Shown here: positions 1-8,143 of the stretch, piece by piece | How the letters are laid out: each line of letters starts with the position of its first letter | How positions within the stretch are numbered: the stretch's first letter is position 1 | NCBI RefSeq assembly: GCF_900089775.1 | Contig: NZ_FLOB01000004.1 | Span: forward strand, 340,912 to 404,911 | Origin: Marinomonas spartinae | Lineage (GTDB): Bacteria; Pseudomonadota; Gammaproteobacteria; Pseudomonadales; Marinomonadaceae | Direction of reading: 5' to 3' | Length of the DNA: 64,000 bases | Notes under the pieces: model-generated | Databases searched by the model: none | Told to the model about the DNA's origin: nothing | Seen by the model: only the letters and a program-made list of their open reading frames with translations | Program-made: the position numbers and the translations under genes

Positions 1-166
1 CCACTTGAGGGCTATCTTCTTTTTTTGTGTTACTGCGGCTTGTCTCGATAACAAGTGGATTTAGAACGTATGCTGGTTCTTGTTTTGTATCCGCAAACGC
101 GATTGAGGAAAGACTAAAACTGATGGGCAATAAAAGTGCTGCTTTATAGCTTGTCCTAATTGACAT
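1..166 (-). CDS. TonB-dependent siderophore receptor, N-terminal fragment
   Basis: The first 55 codons of a minus-strand gene that runs off the left edge. Reading from the ATG at 166, the protein begins with a basic stretch (MSIRTSYK), a hydrophobic core (ALLLPISFSLSSIAFA) and a probable signal-peptidase site before DTKQ. It then has YVLNPLVIETSR, which resembles the start of a TonB-dependent receptor plug or TonB-box region. It lies immediately downstream of the siderophore operon on the same strand and behind a near-perfect Fur palindrome, so it is probably the outer-membrane receptor for the ferric siderophore made next door. The plug and barrel are outside the window, so the family call rests on the N-terminus and context. 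Confidence 0.65.
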   Translation of the reverse strand, partial: MSIRTSYKAALLLPISFSLSSIAFADTKQEPAYVLNPLVIETSRSNTKKEDSPQV

Positions 167-217
167 AAAAACGCCTCTATTTGTAAAGTAATGTATATGT
201 TAGTAATGGTATTGTTT

Positions 218-234
218 TTGATAATCATTATCAA
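218..234. promoter_or_regulatory. Fur box upstream of the TonB-dependent receptor
   Basis: TTGATAATCATTATCAA is a perfect 8-1-8 inverted repeat and matches the core of the Fur operator consensus. It sits about 50 bp upstream of the receptor ATG (166) and downstream of the RraA-like gene. The receptor therefore probably has its own iron-repressed promoter in addition to any read-through from the operon. Confidence 0.8.
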
Positions 235-256
235 TACCTGATTTTTACATTTCTTA

Positions 257-859
257 CTATATAGGCTCGATTTCGTTAATTTGTGAGAGGAATTTGCTTA
301 GAAGGGCCTCTTTTATTGCTTTATCTTGTTGTTCTTTGTCTTGTGCTGCTTGGTGGATGCTATGTGCATAATCTTCAGAAAATACGAAGAGTCCATCGTC
401 ATCGCCAATGGCAATATCGCCAGGATTGATGGTGATGCCCGATAGAGTAATAGGGATGTTCATTTCCCCGTTTTGAGGTTCAGATGTGGCCCGAGTGGTG
501 AGAGCGCTTACACCTTGGGCAAAGACGGGAAAGGGTTGAGACCTAAGTGCTTTAATATCGGTAATGTTTCCCGCGATAATAACGCCAGCTAGCTTTTTTA
601 TTTGTGCCGCTAGGTTCCTTAGCTCTCCCCAGCAGGCATAGTGATCGTTGACTGCGCACTCAATAGCAAGGACCTCCCCAGCTTGTGCGGTGATGAGTGC
701 TTCCCTGAGTATACTAGCATCAGGAGGATATATTTTTACGGTCACAATGTGGCCTACCATTTTTTGATTCGGTACTTGTGATTGAATGTTACTCAAATAG
801 CCTATATCGGTTAAATGGCCTAATGTTGAGGTAGAAATGTTGTGAAATAGGTCTTTCAT
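257..859 (-). CDS. RraA-like protein (HMG/oxaloacetate aldolase-fold family)
   Basis: An RraA / 4-hydroxy-4-methyl-2-oxoglutarate aldolase family protein of about 200 aa, counted from the ATG at 859. An open frame extends upstream to 1006, but it runs into the acsA coding region and is unlikely to be used. The family fold is visible in GELRNLAAQIKKLAGVIIAG and in NPGDIAIGDDDGLFVF. In catalytic members a conserved Arg-Asp pair follows the Gly-rich turn; here the motif reads GNITDI, so Asp is kept and Arg is replaced by Thr. It lies 70 bp after the last siderophore gene on the same strand. A role in supplying or turning over an oxaloacetate/citrate-type precursor is possible, but it may be a regulator-like RraA relative with no aldolase activity. 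It is not part of the classical achromobactin operon. Confidence 0.7.
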   Translation of the reverse strand: MKDLFHNISTSTLGHLTDIGYLSNIQSQVPNQKMVGHIVTVKIYPPDASILREALITAQAGEVLAIECAVNDHYACWGELRNLAAQIKKLAGVIIAGNITDIKALRSQPFPVFAQGVSALTTRATSEPQNGEMNIPITLSGITINPGDIAIGDDDGLFVFSEDYAHSIHQAAQDKEQQDKAIKEALLSKFLSQINEIEPI

Positions 860-929
860 CTGCTTGTTCCAAAAGAAAATTGTGCGCCTCTTGATTAGCA
901 TCAGGGCGCACTTTAGCGATAGAAGGGGA

Positions 930-2801
930 TTAAGAGAGTTGTTTAAATGGGTTAACGACAGTTCCTTTACCAAACGGCATGCTGCCAGGTCCACCAGCGC
1001 GATCAATCATGGGAGATAACAGGTGTTTTTGTGGCCAATTGTCACATTCAAATAACTCATGAATTAACATAGATCGGACTTCATCAGAGAACTTTATGTA
1101 TTTGATAAGCTGTTTTATCTCTGCGCCCATGACCTGCCAAAGCTGTTTATTTTCAATGTTATAGATAAGGCTCAAGGTGTCGATAATTGAGCGCATATTG
1201 ACTTGAATAGCGAGTGTTTGTAGCCAGAACAACAGGTCTTCTGGTCGATCATGATAGAGAGTATTGGCATGTCCAGGTTTGATACAATAATTGGGGTCCG
1301 TCATGCCATTAGCTTCCAACCATGGTACATAGATTCTTAAAGAGTCATGGTCACGAAGTAGCATGCCGTGTGCTTGTCCTTTGTTCCAGACAAACACCGC
1401 GTTCTGTCCATGGGCTTCTCCAAGCATGCCAATTCGGAACATACGTAGGTTCACCTCAAAGAAACAGGAGGCCAGTTCTTTGAAAAGCATGAGAACCGAT
1501 TCTTTTGTTTGACTAAGGTTTCGATAGGATAACCACTCATCAAAGAAATGATCTTTTGAGTCGTGTAGCGGTGTGCCCAATGCCGCCATTGGCATGATAC
1601 GAGTGTCTGGGTTTTTTAGCAGTGAGTTAGGATAGGTGCGGATCATCGCTGATAAATGCCGTGGTGCTTCATCAAATAGGGTTGCTTCTGGTGGCATAAA
1701 CGCCCACCATTTATCTTCTTCACAAAGGAATAACTTTTCTTCAAGCACAGGATCCAGTGTTTTGCTTTGCTGTAACAGTTTTTCACTGTAGCCACCGTTG
1801 ATCATTTTAACGGCGGGTAGGTAACGAGATGCCCCAAGAGAGTAAATAGCCATTGGCAGCTTTAAGTGCTCGTTACTATCAAAGCAAGGTGTCATAGACC
1901 TTAGGGACGATGAGGCAAAGAAATTACCACAAGTAAAGGTGAGGCGCTGGCAATGGCCAGCAGCGAATTGCTTATCAAGTTGTTTTTCCAGCACATGATC
2001 AAATTGCCATGGGTGCACTGGGATGGCAACATGACTCTCTTGCAACCCAAGTTCAGTCAGCTCTCTTAATAATGTCTCAGCTTGTTTATCAGGTAACAAG
2101 TACTGTGAAGGTTGTTGACGGTCAAGCTGTACAATGCCGTCACCGGTTTGTAGCCAATCTTTTCGAATAGCGACCCAATTTAGTGTAACGGGCTGATTAA
2201 ATTCCGCTTGATAGGCTCGGTATTCTTGATCAGACAACCCATGTTTAGCCTTAGCTAATGGGTGGTAGGGTCGGTCTCTCAGAGAGGCCCATTGTTCCAT
2301 TGCCAGAAAAAAAGCGGCATTGTCTTTTTCCAGTAAATGGCGACTTTCAATGCGATGATCTTGCGATAGTTGTGTTTGGTGCACACTGATGTCCAATACT
2401 TCTTGAAAAAGGGCTAAGCCTTTTTCATTACCACGATAACGATCTTTTACACCCTCTAATGCATAACGAAGAAAGTCACTGGGTGTCAGCTCAACACATT
2501 GGTCATACTGACAGAGTAAAACAGGGTTATGGGGAACGCGCTCCCAAGCTTGGGTAATACTTGGTTGCAGCAATGTCACTATGGATCTTTGTTCTGGAAG
2601 GTCGTAATGCCACTGCCAGATTTTACTCATGCTGCTCTGAGCATCTTGGAAGTATGGCTTTAGCGTTTGCTTGGAAGATGGACTCTGCTGCACGTTCCAG
2701 TCATTTACATTCATTAAGTTGAGGTCACCGAAAAAGTCCTCGGCTAGTAAGCAGTCAATTAAATCCTGTATGACTTGCTCAGATGCGGTCTTTGTATTCA
2801 T
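930..2801 (-). CDS. acsA: NIS siderophore synthetase AcsA-like (IucA/IucC family)
   Basis: A 623-aa IucA/IucC-type NRPS-independent siderophore synthetase, which forms an amide or ester between a citrate-type carboxylate and an amine or alcohol using ATP. Family landmarks are HPLAKAKHGLS (about residue 180), the HPWQFDHVL segment, TPCFDSNEHLKLPMAI in the nucleotide-binding region, and GEAHGQNAVFVW with RDHDSLRIY near the C-terminal domain. Length is normal for the family. Its start overlaps the acsB stop by 4 nt (ATGA). It is the last synthetase in an operon matching acsF-D-E-yhcA-C-B-A, which is the basis for the acsA symbol; the exact substrate is inferred from that order. A C-terminal ferric iron reductase FhuF-like domain is usual in this family. 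Confidence 0.85.
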   Translation of the reverse strand: MNTKTASEQVIQDLIDCLLAEDFFGDLNLMNVNDWNVQQSPSSKQTLKPYFQDAQSSMSKIWQWHYDLPEQRSIVTLLQPSITQAWERVPHNPVLLCQYDQCVELTPSDFLRYALEGVKDRYRGNEKGLALFQEVLDISVHQTQLSQDHRIESRHLLEKDNAAFFLAMEQWASLRDRPYHPLAKAKHGLSDQEYRAYQAEFNQPVTLNWVAIRKDWLQTGDGIVQLDRQQPSQYLLPDKQAETLLRELTELGLQESHVAIPVHPWQFDHVLEKQLDKQFAAGHCQRLTFTCGNFFASSSLRSMTPCFDSNEHLKLPMAIYSLGASRYLPAVKMINGGYSEKLLQQSKTLDPVLEEKLFLCEEDKWWAFMPPEATLFDEAPRHLSAMIRTYPNSLLKNPDTRIMPMAALGTPLHDSKDHFFDEWLSYRNLSQTKESVLMLFKELASCFFEVNLRMFRIGMLGEAHGQNAVFVWNKGQAHGMLLRDHDSLRIYVPWLEANGMTDPNYCIKPGHANTLYHDRPEDLLFWLQTLAIQVNMRSIIDTLSLIYNIENKQLWQVMGAEIKQLIKYIKFSDEVRSMLIHELFECDNWPQKHLLSPMIDRAGGPGSMPFGKGTVVNPFKQLS

Positions 2802-3577
2802 TGTTCATTCCTTTCTTTCTTTACAGAGTTAATCTTGGATTGCAGAGCGCGAAATGCCGTGCCTCGTTCATCACCTAAAACAAAGCTCGTCACCCCTTTA
2901 CTTAACCAACTACCATGGTCATCAGGTGTTCTTGGGATGGCACAATAAGGCACACTGGCTTGACAGGCTGCTTGATGACAGTGGTTCAGGGCATTTTGCA
3001 CATTGCTATGAGAGGTCTGCCATGGCATACCTAATGATTGTGATAAGTCCGCTGCACCTTCCAGAATCATATCGAGGTGAGGCACTGCAACGATGTCTTC
3101 GATGTTTTCTACGCCACGTTGGCTTTCGATCATGGCAATCAGCATGATTTCCTTGTTGGCTTGGGCGACATATTCCGATAGAGGCGCCTTGCCGAATGCG
3201 CCAGGTCGACCCGCATTTAAACTGCGAATGCCTTCGGGGTAGTACTTACATGCTTGAATGGCTTGTTTGACTTGATCGGTGTTTTCTACCATGGGTAAGA
3301 CAATGCCTTGTGCGCCACCATCAAGAAGCCGAAGCATGGTTTTAGGGTCAGAATCTGCGACTCGTACTAAGGGCGTGAGCTGATAGCTTTCAGCCGTACG
3401 AATCATGTTCTCAATGGTTTCAGGATTAATTAACACATGCTCAGTATCGATGATGACAAAGTCATAGTTAGCCTCTCCAATCAGCTCGATCATGGCAGGT
3501 GAGGGGATTGAGCAGAATAGACCGTATACTGGCTGTCCAGAGTTGATCTGCTGCTTAAGGTGATTTTGTCTTAACAT
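2798..3577 (-). CDS. acsB: HpcH/HpaI-type aldolase AcsB (SbnG-like, citrate-forming)
   Basis: A 259-aa HpcH/HpaI aldolase (class II, metal-dependent TIM barrel). Visible landmarks are FVIIDTEHVLINPETIENMI near residue 40, PLVRVAD with the catalytic-type Arg, GAQGIVLPMVEN, and IAMIESQRGVENIEDI with the metal-ligand Glu. In siderophore operons the related SbnG of staphyloferrin B makes citrate from oxaloacetate and acetyl-CoA, and AcsB holds the same place in achromobactin loci. A dedicated citrate supply is therefore the likely role. The start codon overlaps the acsC stop by 7 nt (ATGTTAA) and the stop overlaps the acsA start by 4 nt, so translation is probably coupled on both sides. Confidence 0.82.
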   Translation of the reverse strand: MLRQNHLKQQINSGQPVYGLFCSIPSPAMIELIGEANYDFVIIDTEHVLINPETIENMIRTAESYQLTPLVRVADSDPKTMLRLLDGGAQGIVLPMVENTDQVKQAIQACKYYPEGIRSLNAGRPGAFGKAPLSEYVAQANKEIMLIAMIESQRGVENIEDIVAVPHLDMILEGAADLSQSLGMPWQTSHSNVQNALNHCHQAACQASVPYCAIPRTPDDHGSWLSKGVTSFVLGDERGTAFRALQSKINSVKKERNEQ

Positions 3578-5421
3578 GCGGAAGGTCCAAAACGATGTAG
3601 TGGATTGGGGACTTTTTTAAAGCGGCGTTCTCCATCCCCAAGTAATCGGCGTTTGGTCAGTTCTTCTACCTCATAATAAGGCGCAAAAAGATCAAACAGT
3701 TTGTAGCGTGATGCATGTTGAGGGTGTTGCTGCTGGTAGCCCAGCACAACTTGTGACACATGTTCCCAAAACAGGGATTCTGATAATTGATAGTTCTGTT
3801 TAAGGAAGATGGACAGATCAGATAGGCAGATAAAGAAAAAACAATCACATGAAAAATCACGAACGGCGTCCACATCATCGGTGACAATAAAAGAATTCCG
3901 GTTCAGTTTTTTATGGCTTTCAGGTACCTCGGCTAAGGTTGGGGCCAGCTCTGGTCGAGCAAGATGCGTTGGCGAGTATCGAACACCGTCGTGAAAGTCT
4001 TTTAAGGCTATGCGTTGTGGCCAACCTTTTTTAGTGATCAGAACAATGTTTTGACCGTGGGATTCCATTCCCACACCTTCCGCATAAAGCATGTGTATAA
4101 TCGGCGGGACGGTAATATCTAGGAGACGTTTTGTCCAAGACTCCAGTCCATATTGTTGAATCCAGGGATCGATAAAAGGGGAGTCAGGTAGTTCTGAATA
4201 TTGGTTGTCCAAATGGCTCAAGCCATTAAAGGGCACAGCGCTTTCTCCTTCTTCAAGGTAGCTATGTATGCTCTCTCGCCAAATGGCCCCAAGCGCGCCA
4301 TAGGTTTGTGGTTTGCGGCTTTCAGGTAAGTGGTCTTGCACAAAGCTCACTCCTGCCATTTCTCCGAGAATGACAAAGTCTAATGATTTGGCTGTCTCAT
4401 TCGTACGGATCAGTGTTTGTAGCCAATCCGTAATAATTGGACCGTTTAATACCGTATGTTTGGCGAGAATTCGCGAGCTTGAGGTATTCGTCATACTAAG
4501 AGACAGTTTTACGTAAGGGCGCGAAACGTCTGTCATATTTTGCAGGGTTCGTAGTGACTGTTGAGCTTGGTATTCTGTTGAGGTGCTGCTTAAAGGAATA
4601 ATCTCCTCGGCCATTAGCTCCTGTGCAAAGGACGACAAAATAGTCTGTTCCCATTGCCAAGGGTGAACAGGGATAAGCCAAAAATCGTCTGGATTTTTAC
4701 CTTTTTTCTTGAGTTCCTGTTGGTATTTAAGCCAGTTTTTCTCGCCTAATTCGTCTTGCAAAAAATGTTCGGCAGAACGTTCCCCGCAGAAGCCAAATGT
4801 ACTGCATGATTTTGATATAGCCAGCCAAACAAGAGAAATAGGGGCACCAAACTCGGGGCCAAATTGCGCATTATCCGTTAAAGAGAAGCCAATCCGAGAT
4901 TTGTAGCATGGATGGTAACTGTGGGCGTCCATAAAGTGCTGTTCCAGCGCCTCGGGCGAAAGCTCAACCGCAGGTTTAGGGGGCTGATAATTTTGGCTAC
5001 GGGACTGAACATCTTTAATGAAGGTCTGTTCAAGTTCGTTAATAAAACGAGCATAATGTTCGCTTTTAGGGATATCGTAGAGGAGCTCATCAATGACTTG
5101 GTAAAAGGATGCAGGTGTTTTATGACCTTTTTGATCAAGGCGTTCTAAGCTTTGGAAATCCAGACGGATTAAATCAAAGCTCGTACTTTTGTAGCCATAA
5201 CAGCGGTACTCTATCGTTTTATTTTGCACATCTTTTCCTGTCACAACGAAAAGAGAGGGTTTGTTAGATGACTCCTCTATTGTGAATGGAATGACGTCTT
5301 CATAGAGAAGGGTTTGCAATAATTGCCCCGTTACTCTTTGTTCTACTTTTTCGATAATGTCCTGCTTATCGTGATGAAACCAAGTGAGTGAGGGCGCATC
5401 AACGAATGGTGTGCGTATCAT
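3571..5421 (-). CDS. acsC: NIS siderophore synthetase AcsC-like (IucA/IucC family)
   Basis: A 616-aa NIS synthetase, the second of three in the operon. Landmarks are AHSYHPCYKSRIGFS (about residue 170; the HPxxKxRxG motif that binds ATP phosphate), WLIPVHPWQWEQTIL, the segment TLQNMTDVSRPYVKLSLS, GMESHGQNIVLI and LKDFHDGVRY. It joins a carboxylate to an amine; in achromobactin synthesis AcsC acts with AcsA and AcsD on citrate, ethanolamine/serine and diaminobutyrate units. The start overlaps the exporter gene stop by 4 nt. The three synthetases are clearly diverged from each other, so this is not a recent duplication. Substrate assignment comes from gene order, not from residues. Confidence 0.85.
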   Translation of the reverse strand: MIRTPFVDAPSLTWFHHDKQDIIEKVEQRVTGQLLQTLLYEDVIPFTIEESSNKPSLFVVTGKDVQNKTIEYRCYGYKSTSFDLIRLDFQSLERLDQKGHKTPASFYQVIDELLYDIPKSEHYARFINELEQTFIKDVQSRSQNYQPPKPAVELSPEALEQHFMDAHSYHPCYKSRIGFSLTDNAQFGPEFGAPISLVWLAISKSCSTFGFCGERSAEHFLQDELGEKNWLKYQQELKKKGKNPDDFWLIPVHPWQWEQTILSSFAQELMAEEIIPLSSTSTEYQAQQSLRTLQNMTDVSRPYVKLSLSMTNTSSSRILAKHTVLNGPIITDWLQTLIRTNETAKSLDFVILGEMAGVSFVQDHLPESRKPQTYGALGAIWRESIHSYLEEGESAVPFNGLSHLDNQYSELPDSPFIDPWIQQYGLESWTKRLLDITVPPIIHMLYAEGVGMESHGQNIVLITKKGWPQRIALKDFHDGVRYSPTHLARPELAPTLAEVPESHKKLNRNSFIVTDDVDAVRDFSCDCFFFICLSDLSIFLKQNYQLSESLFWEHVSQVVLGYQQQHPQHASRYKLFDLFAPYYEVEELTKRRLLGDGERRFKKVPNPLHRFGPSAC

Positions 5422-6881
5422 AGTGTATCTTCCTTGTTTGATAAGGGTTGGTGATTAATAGAAAGAGGGTGACTCATGCCACGCTTTTTGGGAAAAGTGT
5501 CATGCTCTTTTGGAAAAAAGAGAGCCAGGGGAAACGTGAGTAAAATAAGTGAGCCAGTCATTAGAAATAAGCTACTAATGGCTGAGGCATATTGGTCGGG
5601 TAAACTCATGCCAGTTTGATTCAAGCTGAGCTCAAGCCATATTGCGCCTAAAACGAGCATTAGTGATGAGCAGAGGCGTCGAGAGATATTGTTCATCACT
5701 GAGCCTTGCGTCACCATTTTGTCAGGTAAGGTATTGATGCCAGCAGTGGTTATGGGGATATAAGAAAGCCCAACCCCCACACCTCGCAATGCGCAGACCA
5801 AATACAGCAGCCACAATGGGCTGTAAATGGAAATGAAACCTAAGCCAAGGGTGGCTCCACCAGCGATGATTAATCCGCAAGTCACCACACATTGAGGCCC
5901 TTTTTGATCCAGCTGTTTTCCAGCAAATTGACCTGCTAAACTGGCGCATATCGCGGTAGTAAGCAGTAGCAGCCCAGTGACAATAGGGCTGAGACCTAGC
6001 ACCATTTGAATCAGCAGTGGCAGCAAAAACAAGGTCTCAAACATTGCAATGGCTTGGGCGACTGCGATGATAGTGCTATAACGGTAACCCGTTATGCTGA
6101 AAAGTGTTAAGTCCAACAGTGGGTGCGGATGTCTTAAAGACCAAATAACAAATCCAATTAGCAGGCTGATACCAACACAGATAAGAAGGAGGTTATTTAG
6201 TTGCTGAAAGTCTTCTAATGAGCGGATTTGTCCGGTTGCAAAGAGTAAAACCCCTATGCCAAACGCGATCAATAAGTAGCCAATGCCATCGAAGGAGGCA
6301 CTGCTTTCTTGCTTTGTTTTTGGTAAAACCACAATACCAACGACGAGCGCTACAAAAGCAAAAGGCAAGTTAATCAAAAACAGAGCTGGCCACGAGAAGG
6401 TCTCAATAATAAGACTACCGATTAGCGGGCCAACCGCTGGTGATAGCATCACCGCAGCGCCCCAAATCCCCGTAATACGTCCACGTTCCGGTTTAGGGTA
6501 GACAGCATAGATCAACGCCAGTGACAGAGGAATGATCAAACCACTGGCGATACCTTGGATCACTCGTGCGGTCAAAATCGCTTCGATCGAACTTGCCCAA
6601 GCCCCCATGATCGAACCAACCAAGAAAATGCCAATCCCTGTTAAATAGAGACACTTACGACCGAATTTCTGACTGAGATAGTTGGTCAGAGGCATGGTGA
6701 TGCCCATGCTGGTCATAAATGCGGCCATAATCCAAGTAGCGACCATGGGTGATAGATGAAAGTGTTCTATAAAAACAGGGATAGCAGGGTTAATGGTGCT
6801 GTTGTTTAAGCTGACCGTTGTTGTCCCTAAAATCACACAAAACAAGACCCAAGCGGGATGAATCGTTATGATGCCACGCAC
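5418..6881 (-). CDS. yhcA: MFS siderophore exporter (YhcA-like, DHA2 family)
   Basis: A 487-aa major facilitator of the drug:H+ antiporter-2 type with about 14 hydrophobic segments. Motif A is present as YLSQKFGRKCLYLTG, and antiporter motif C as GIWGAAVMLSPAVGPLIG (about residues 145-162). Translation starts at a GTG preceded by GAGGAG with a 5-nt spacer; this start lies 16 nt inside the end of acsE. Homologous exporters (YhcA in achromobactin loci, SbnD in staphyloferrin B) sit at this position in the operon, so export of the finished siderophore across the inner membrane is the likely role. The C-terminus is hydrophilic and short. Confidence 0.83.
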   Translation of the reverse strand: MRGIITIHPAWVLFCVILGTTTVSLNNSTINPAIPVFIEHFHLSPMVATWIMAAFMTSMGITMPLTNYLSQKFGRKCLYLTGIGIFLVGSIMGAWASSIEAILTARVIQGIASGLIIPLSLALIYAVYPKPERGRITGIWGAAVMLSPAVGPLIGSLIIETFSWPALFLINLPFAFVALVVGIVVLPKTKQESSASFDGIGYLLIAFGIGVLLFATGQIRSLEDFQQLNNLLLICVGISLLIGFVIWSLRHPHPLLDLTLFSITGYRYSTIIAVAQAIAMFETLFLLPLLIQMVLGLSPIVTGLLLLTTAICASLAGQFAGKQLDQKGPQCVVTCGLIIAGGATLGLGFISIYSPLWLLYLVCALRGVGVGLSYIPITTAGINTLPDKMVTQGSVMNNISRRLCSSLMLVLGAIWLELSLNQTGMSLPDQYASAISSLFLMTGSLILLTFPLALFFPKEHDTFPKKRGMSHPLSINHQPLSNKEDTL

Positions 6882-8143
6882 GATGTCTCCTCATTAAACG
6901 TTTGTTTTACCCGAGTCGTACTTCCATGTTCTATTGGTGTTTGAATAGGAAGATAGGTCATTAAGGGGGTCGGGTGACACAGAAACGCGGCATGAGAAAT
7001 GTTATAGCCATAGGCGCCTGCTAGTGGCAGTACCAAAATATCACCTACTTCGCAGAGGCTAAGCTCACAGGTACGACTGAGTATGTCTTTTGGTGTGCAG
7101 AGCTGACCAACGAGTGTCCAGCGGCGTTTATCTTCGGGTTTGTGATCTTCGGATATATTATTGTGCAACGGAAGATGGATAACCGGATGATCATGGCTTT
7201 GTGCCACAGGTAGCCTAAACTGATGGGTGCCCCCGCGACAAATGACAAAAGATTCACCATGGCTGGTTTTCTTATCGAGCACTTCCATCGCATAGTAGCC
7301 GCAGAATGCGCTAATAAAGCGCCCTGGTTCAAAACGAAGAATAGGTGAGTCGGGGGTGCGTTTTAGGACACAATCTAAATAGTGGCAGAACGCCGACCAA
7401 TCAAATTGTGTTTCTTGCCTATAGTTAACGCCAATGCCACCACCAACGTTCATATGGGTAATGTTATCTGGTTTATTGGATAGAGCTTTCCAGTGAGGCC
7501 AGCGCTCTAGATAAAAGTCGATGAGCATTTGATGTTTCGTCAGAGACTTTTGGTGAGACATGGCATGAACATGAAATCCCTCTAATAACAGGTTAGGGGA
7601 GTCGTCTACCGCATTAACGGCTTCTTGCAAGTCCATTTCATCAATACCAAATGGCGTGGCTCTACCTGCCATGGTTAAACGGCTACTCAAGGTGTCAGGA
7701 AGCGTCGGGTTAATGCGCAAAAAGACGGCTTGCGTGTGATTGAGTTTTTTGGCAATGGCCTGAAGCCGATGAATTTCGCTAATGCTTTCCACATGAATGG
7801 CCGCCACCTTCTGGTGAATCGCTGCTTCCAGCTCGGAATCTAACTTTCCAGGACCTGAGAAAATAAAAGGCAGCCTCTGTTGGCAGCGAGCGATACGCTC
7901 AATTTCGCCACCAGAAGAAATTTCAAAACCATTTACCCAAGGAGCAAGAGTATTGAGGATCTCTGTATCACTATTGGCTTTAATGGCATAAAACAGTTCG
8001 ACGTTCTCGGGGAGTGCCGCCATGACTTGCTTAATGTGTGTTTGTAGTCCCTCTAAGTCGTAAACGAATGCAGATATAGGATCAGCCGAGCGCGCTCGGA
8101 GGTCGACAATAGCGTTTTTCACTGTGCTAGGAAGATTATGCAT
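6866..8143 (-). CDS. acsE: PLP-dependent decarboxylase AcsE (group IV, SbnH-like)
   Basis: A 425-aa fold-type III PLP decarboxylase of the diaminopimelate/ornithine decarboxylase family. The PLP lysine is in FYAIKANSD (K55). HVESISE, INPTLPD, GFHVHAMS, MNVGGGIGVNY (phosphate-binding Gly loop), EPGRF and CEVGDILVLP follow in the usual order. In achromobactin biosynthesis AcsE decarboxylates a citryl-serine intermediate to the ethanolamine form, and SbnH does the equivalent reaction in staphyloferrin B. The start ATG follows a strong GGAGGTGACGT and overlaps the acsD stop by 8 nt (ATGCATAA). Its 3' end overlaps the exporter gene. Confidence is high for the enzyme class and moderate for the exact substrate. 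Confidence 0.85.
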   Translation of the reverse strand: MHNLPSTVKNAIVDLRARSADPISAFVYDLEGLQTHIKQVMAALPENVELFYAIKANSDTEILNTLAPWVNGFEISSGGEIERIARCQQRLPFIFSGPGKLDSELEAAIHQKVAAIHVESISEIHRLQAIAKKLNHTQAVFLRINPTLPDTLSSRLTMAGRATPFGIDEMDLQEAVNAVDDSPNLLLEGFHVHAMSHQKSLTKHQMLIDFYLERWPHWKALSNKPDNITHMNVGGGIGVNYRQETQFDWSAFCHYLDCVLKRTPDSPILRFEPGRFISAFCGYYAMEVLDKKTSHGESFVICRGGTHQFRLPVAQSHDHPVIHLPLHNNISEDHKPEDKRRWTLVGQLCTPKDILSRTCELSLCEVGDILVLPLAGAYGYNISHAAFLCHPTPLMTYLPIQTPIEHGSTTRVKQTFNEETSCVAS

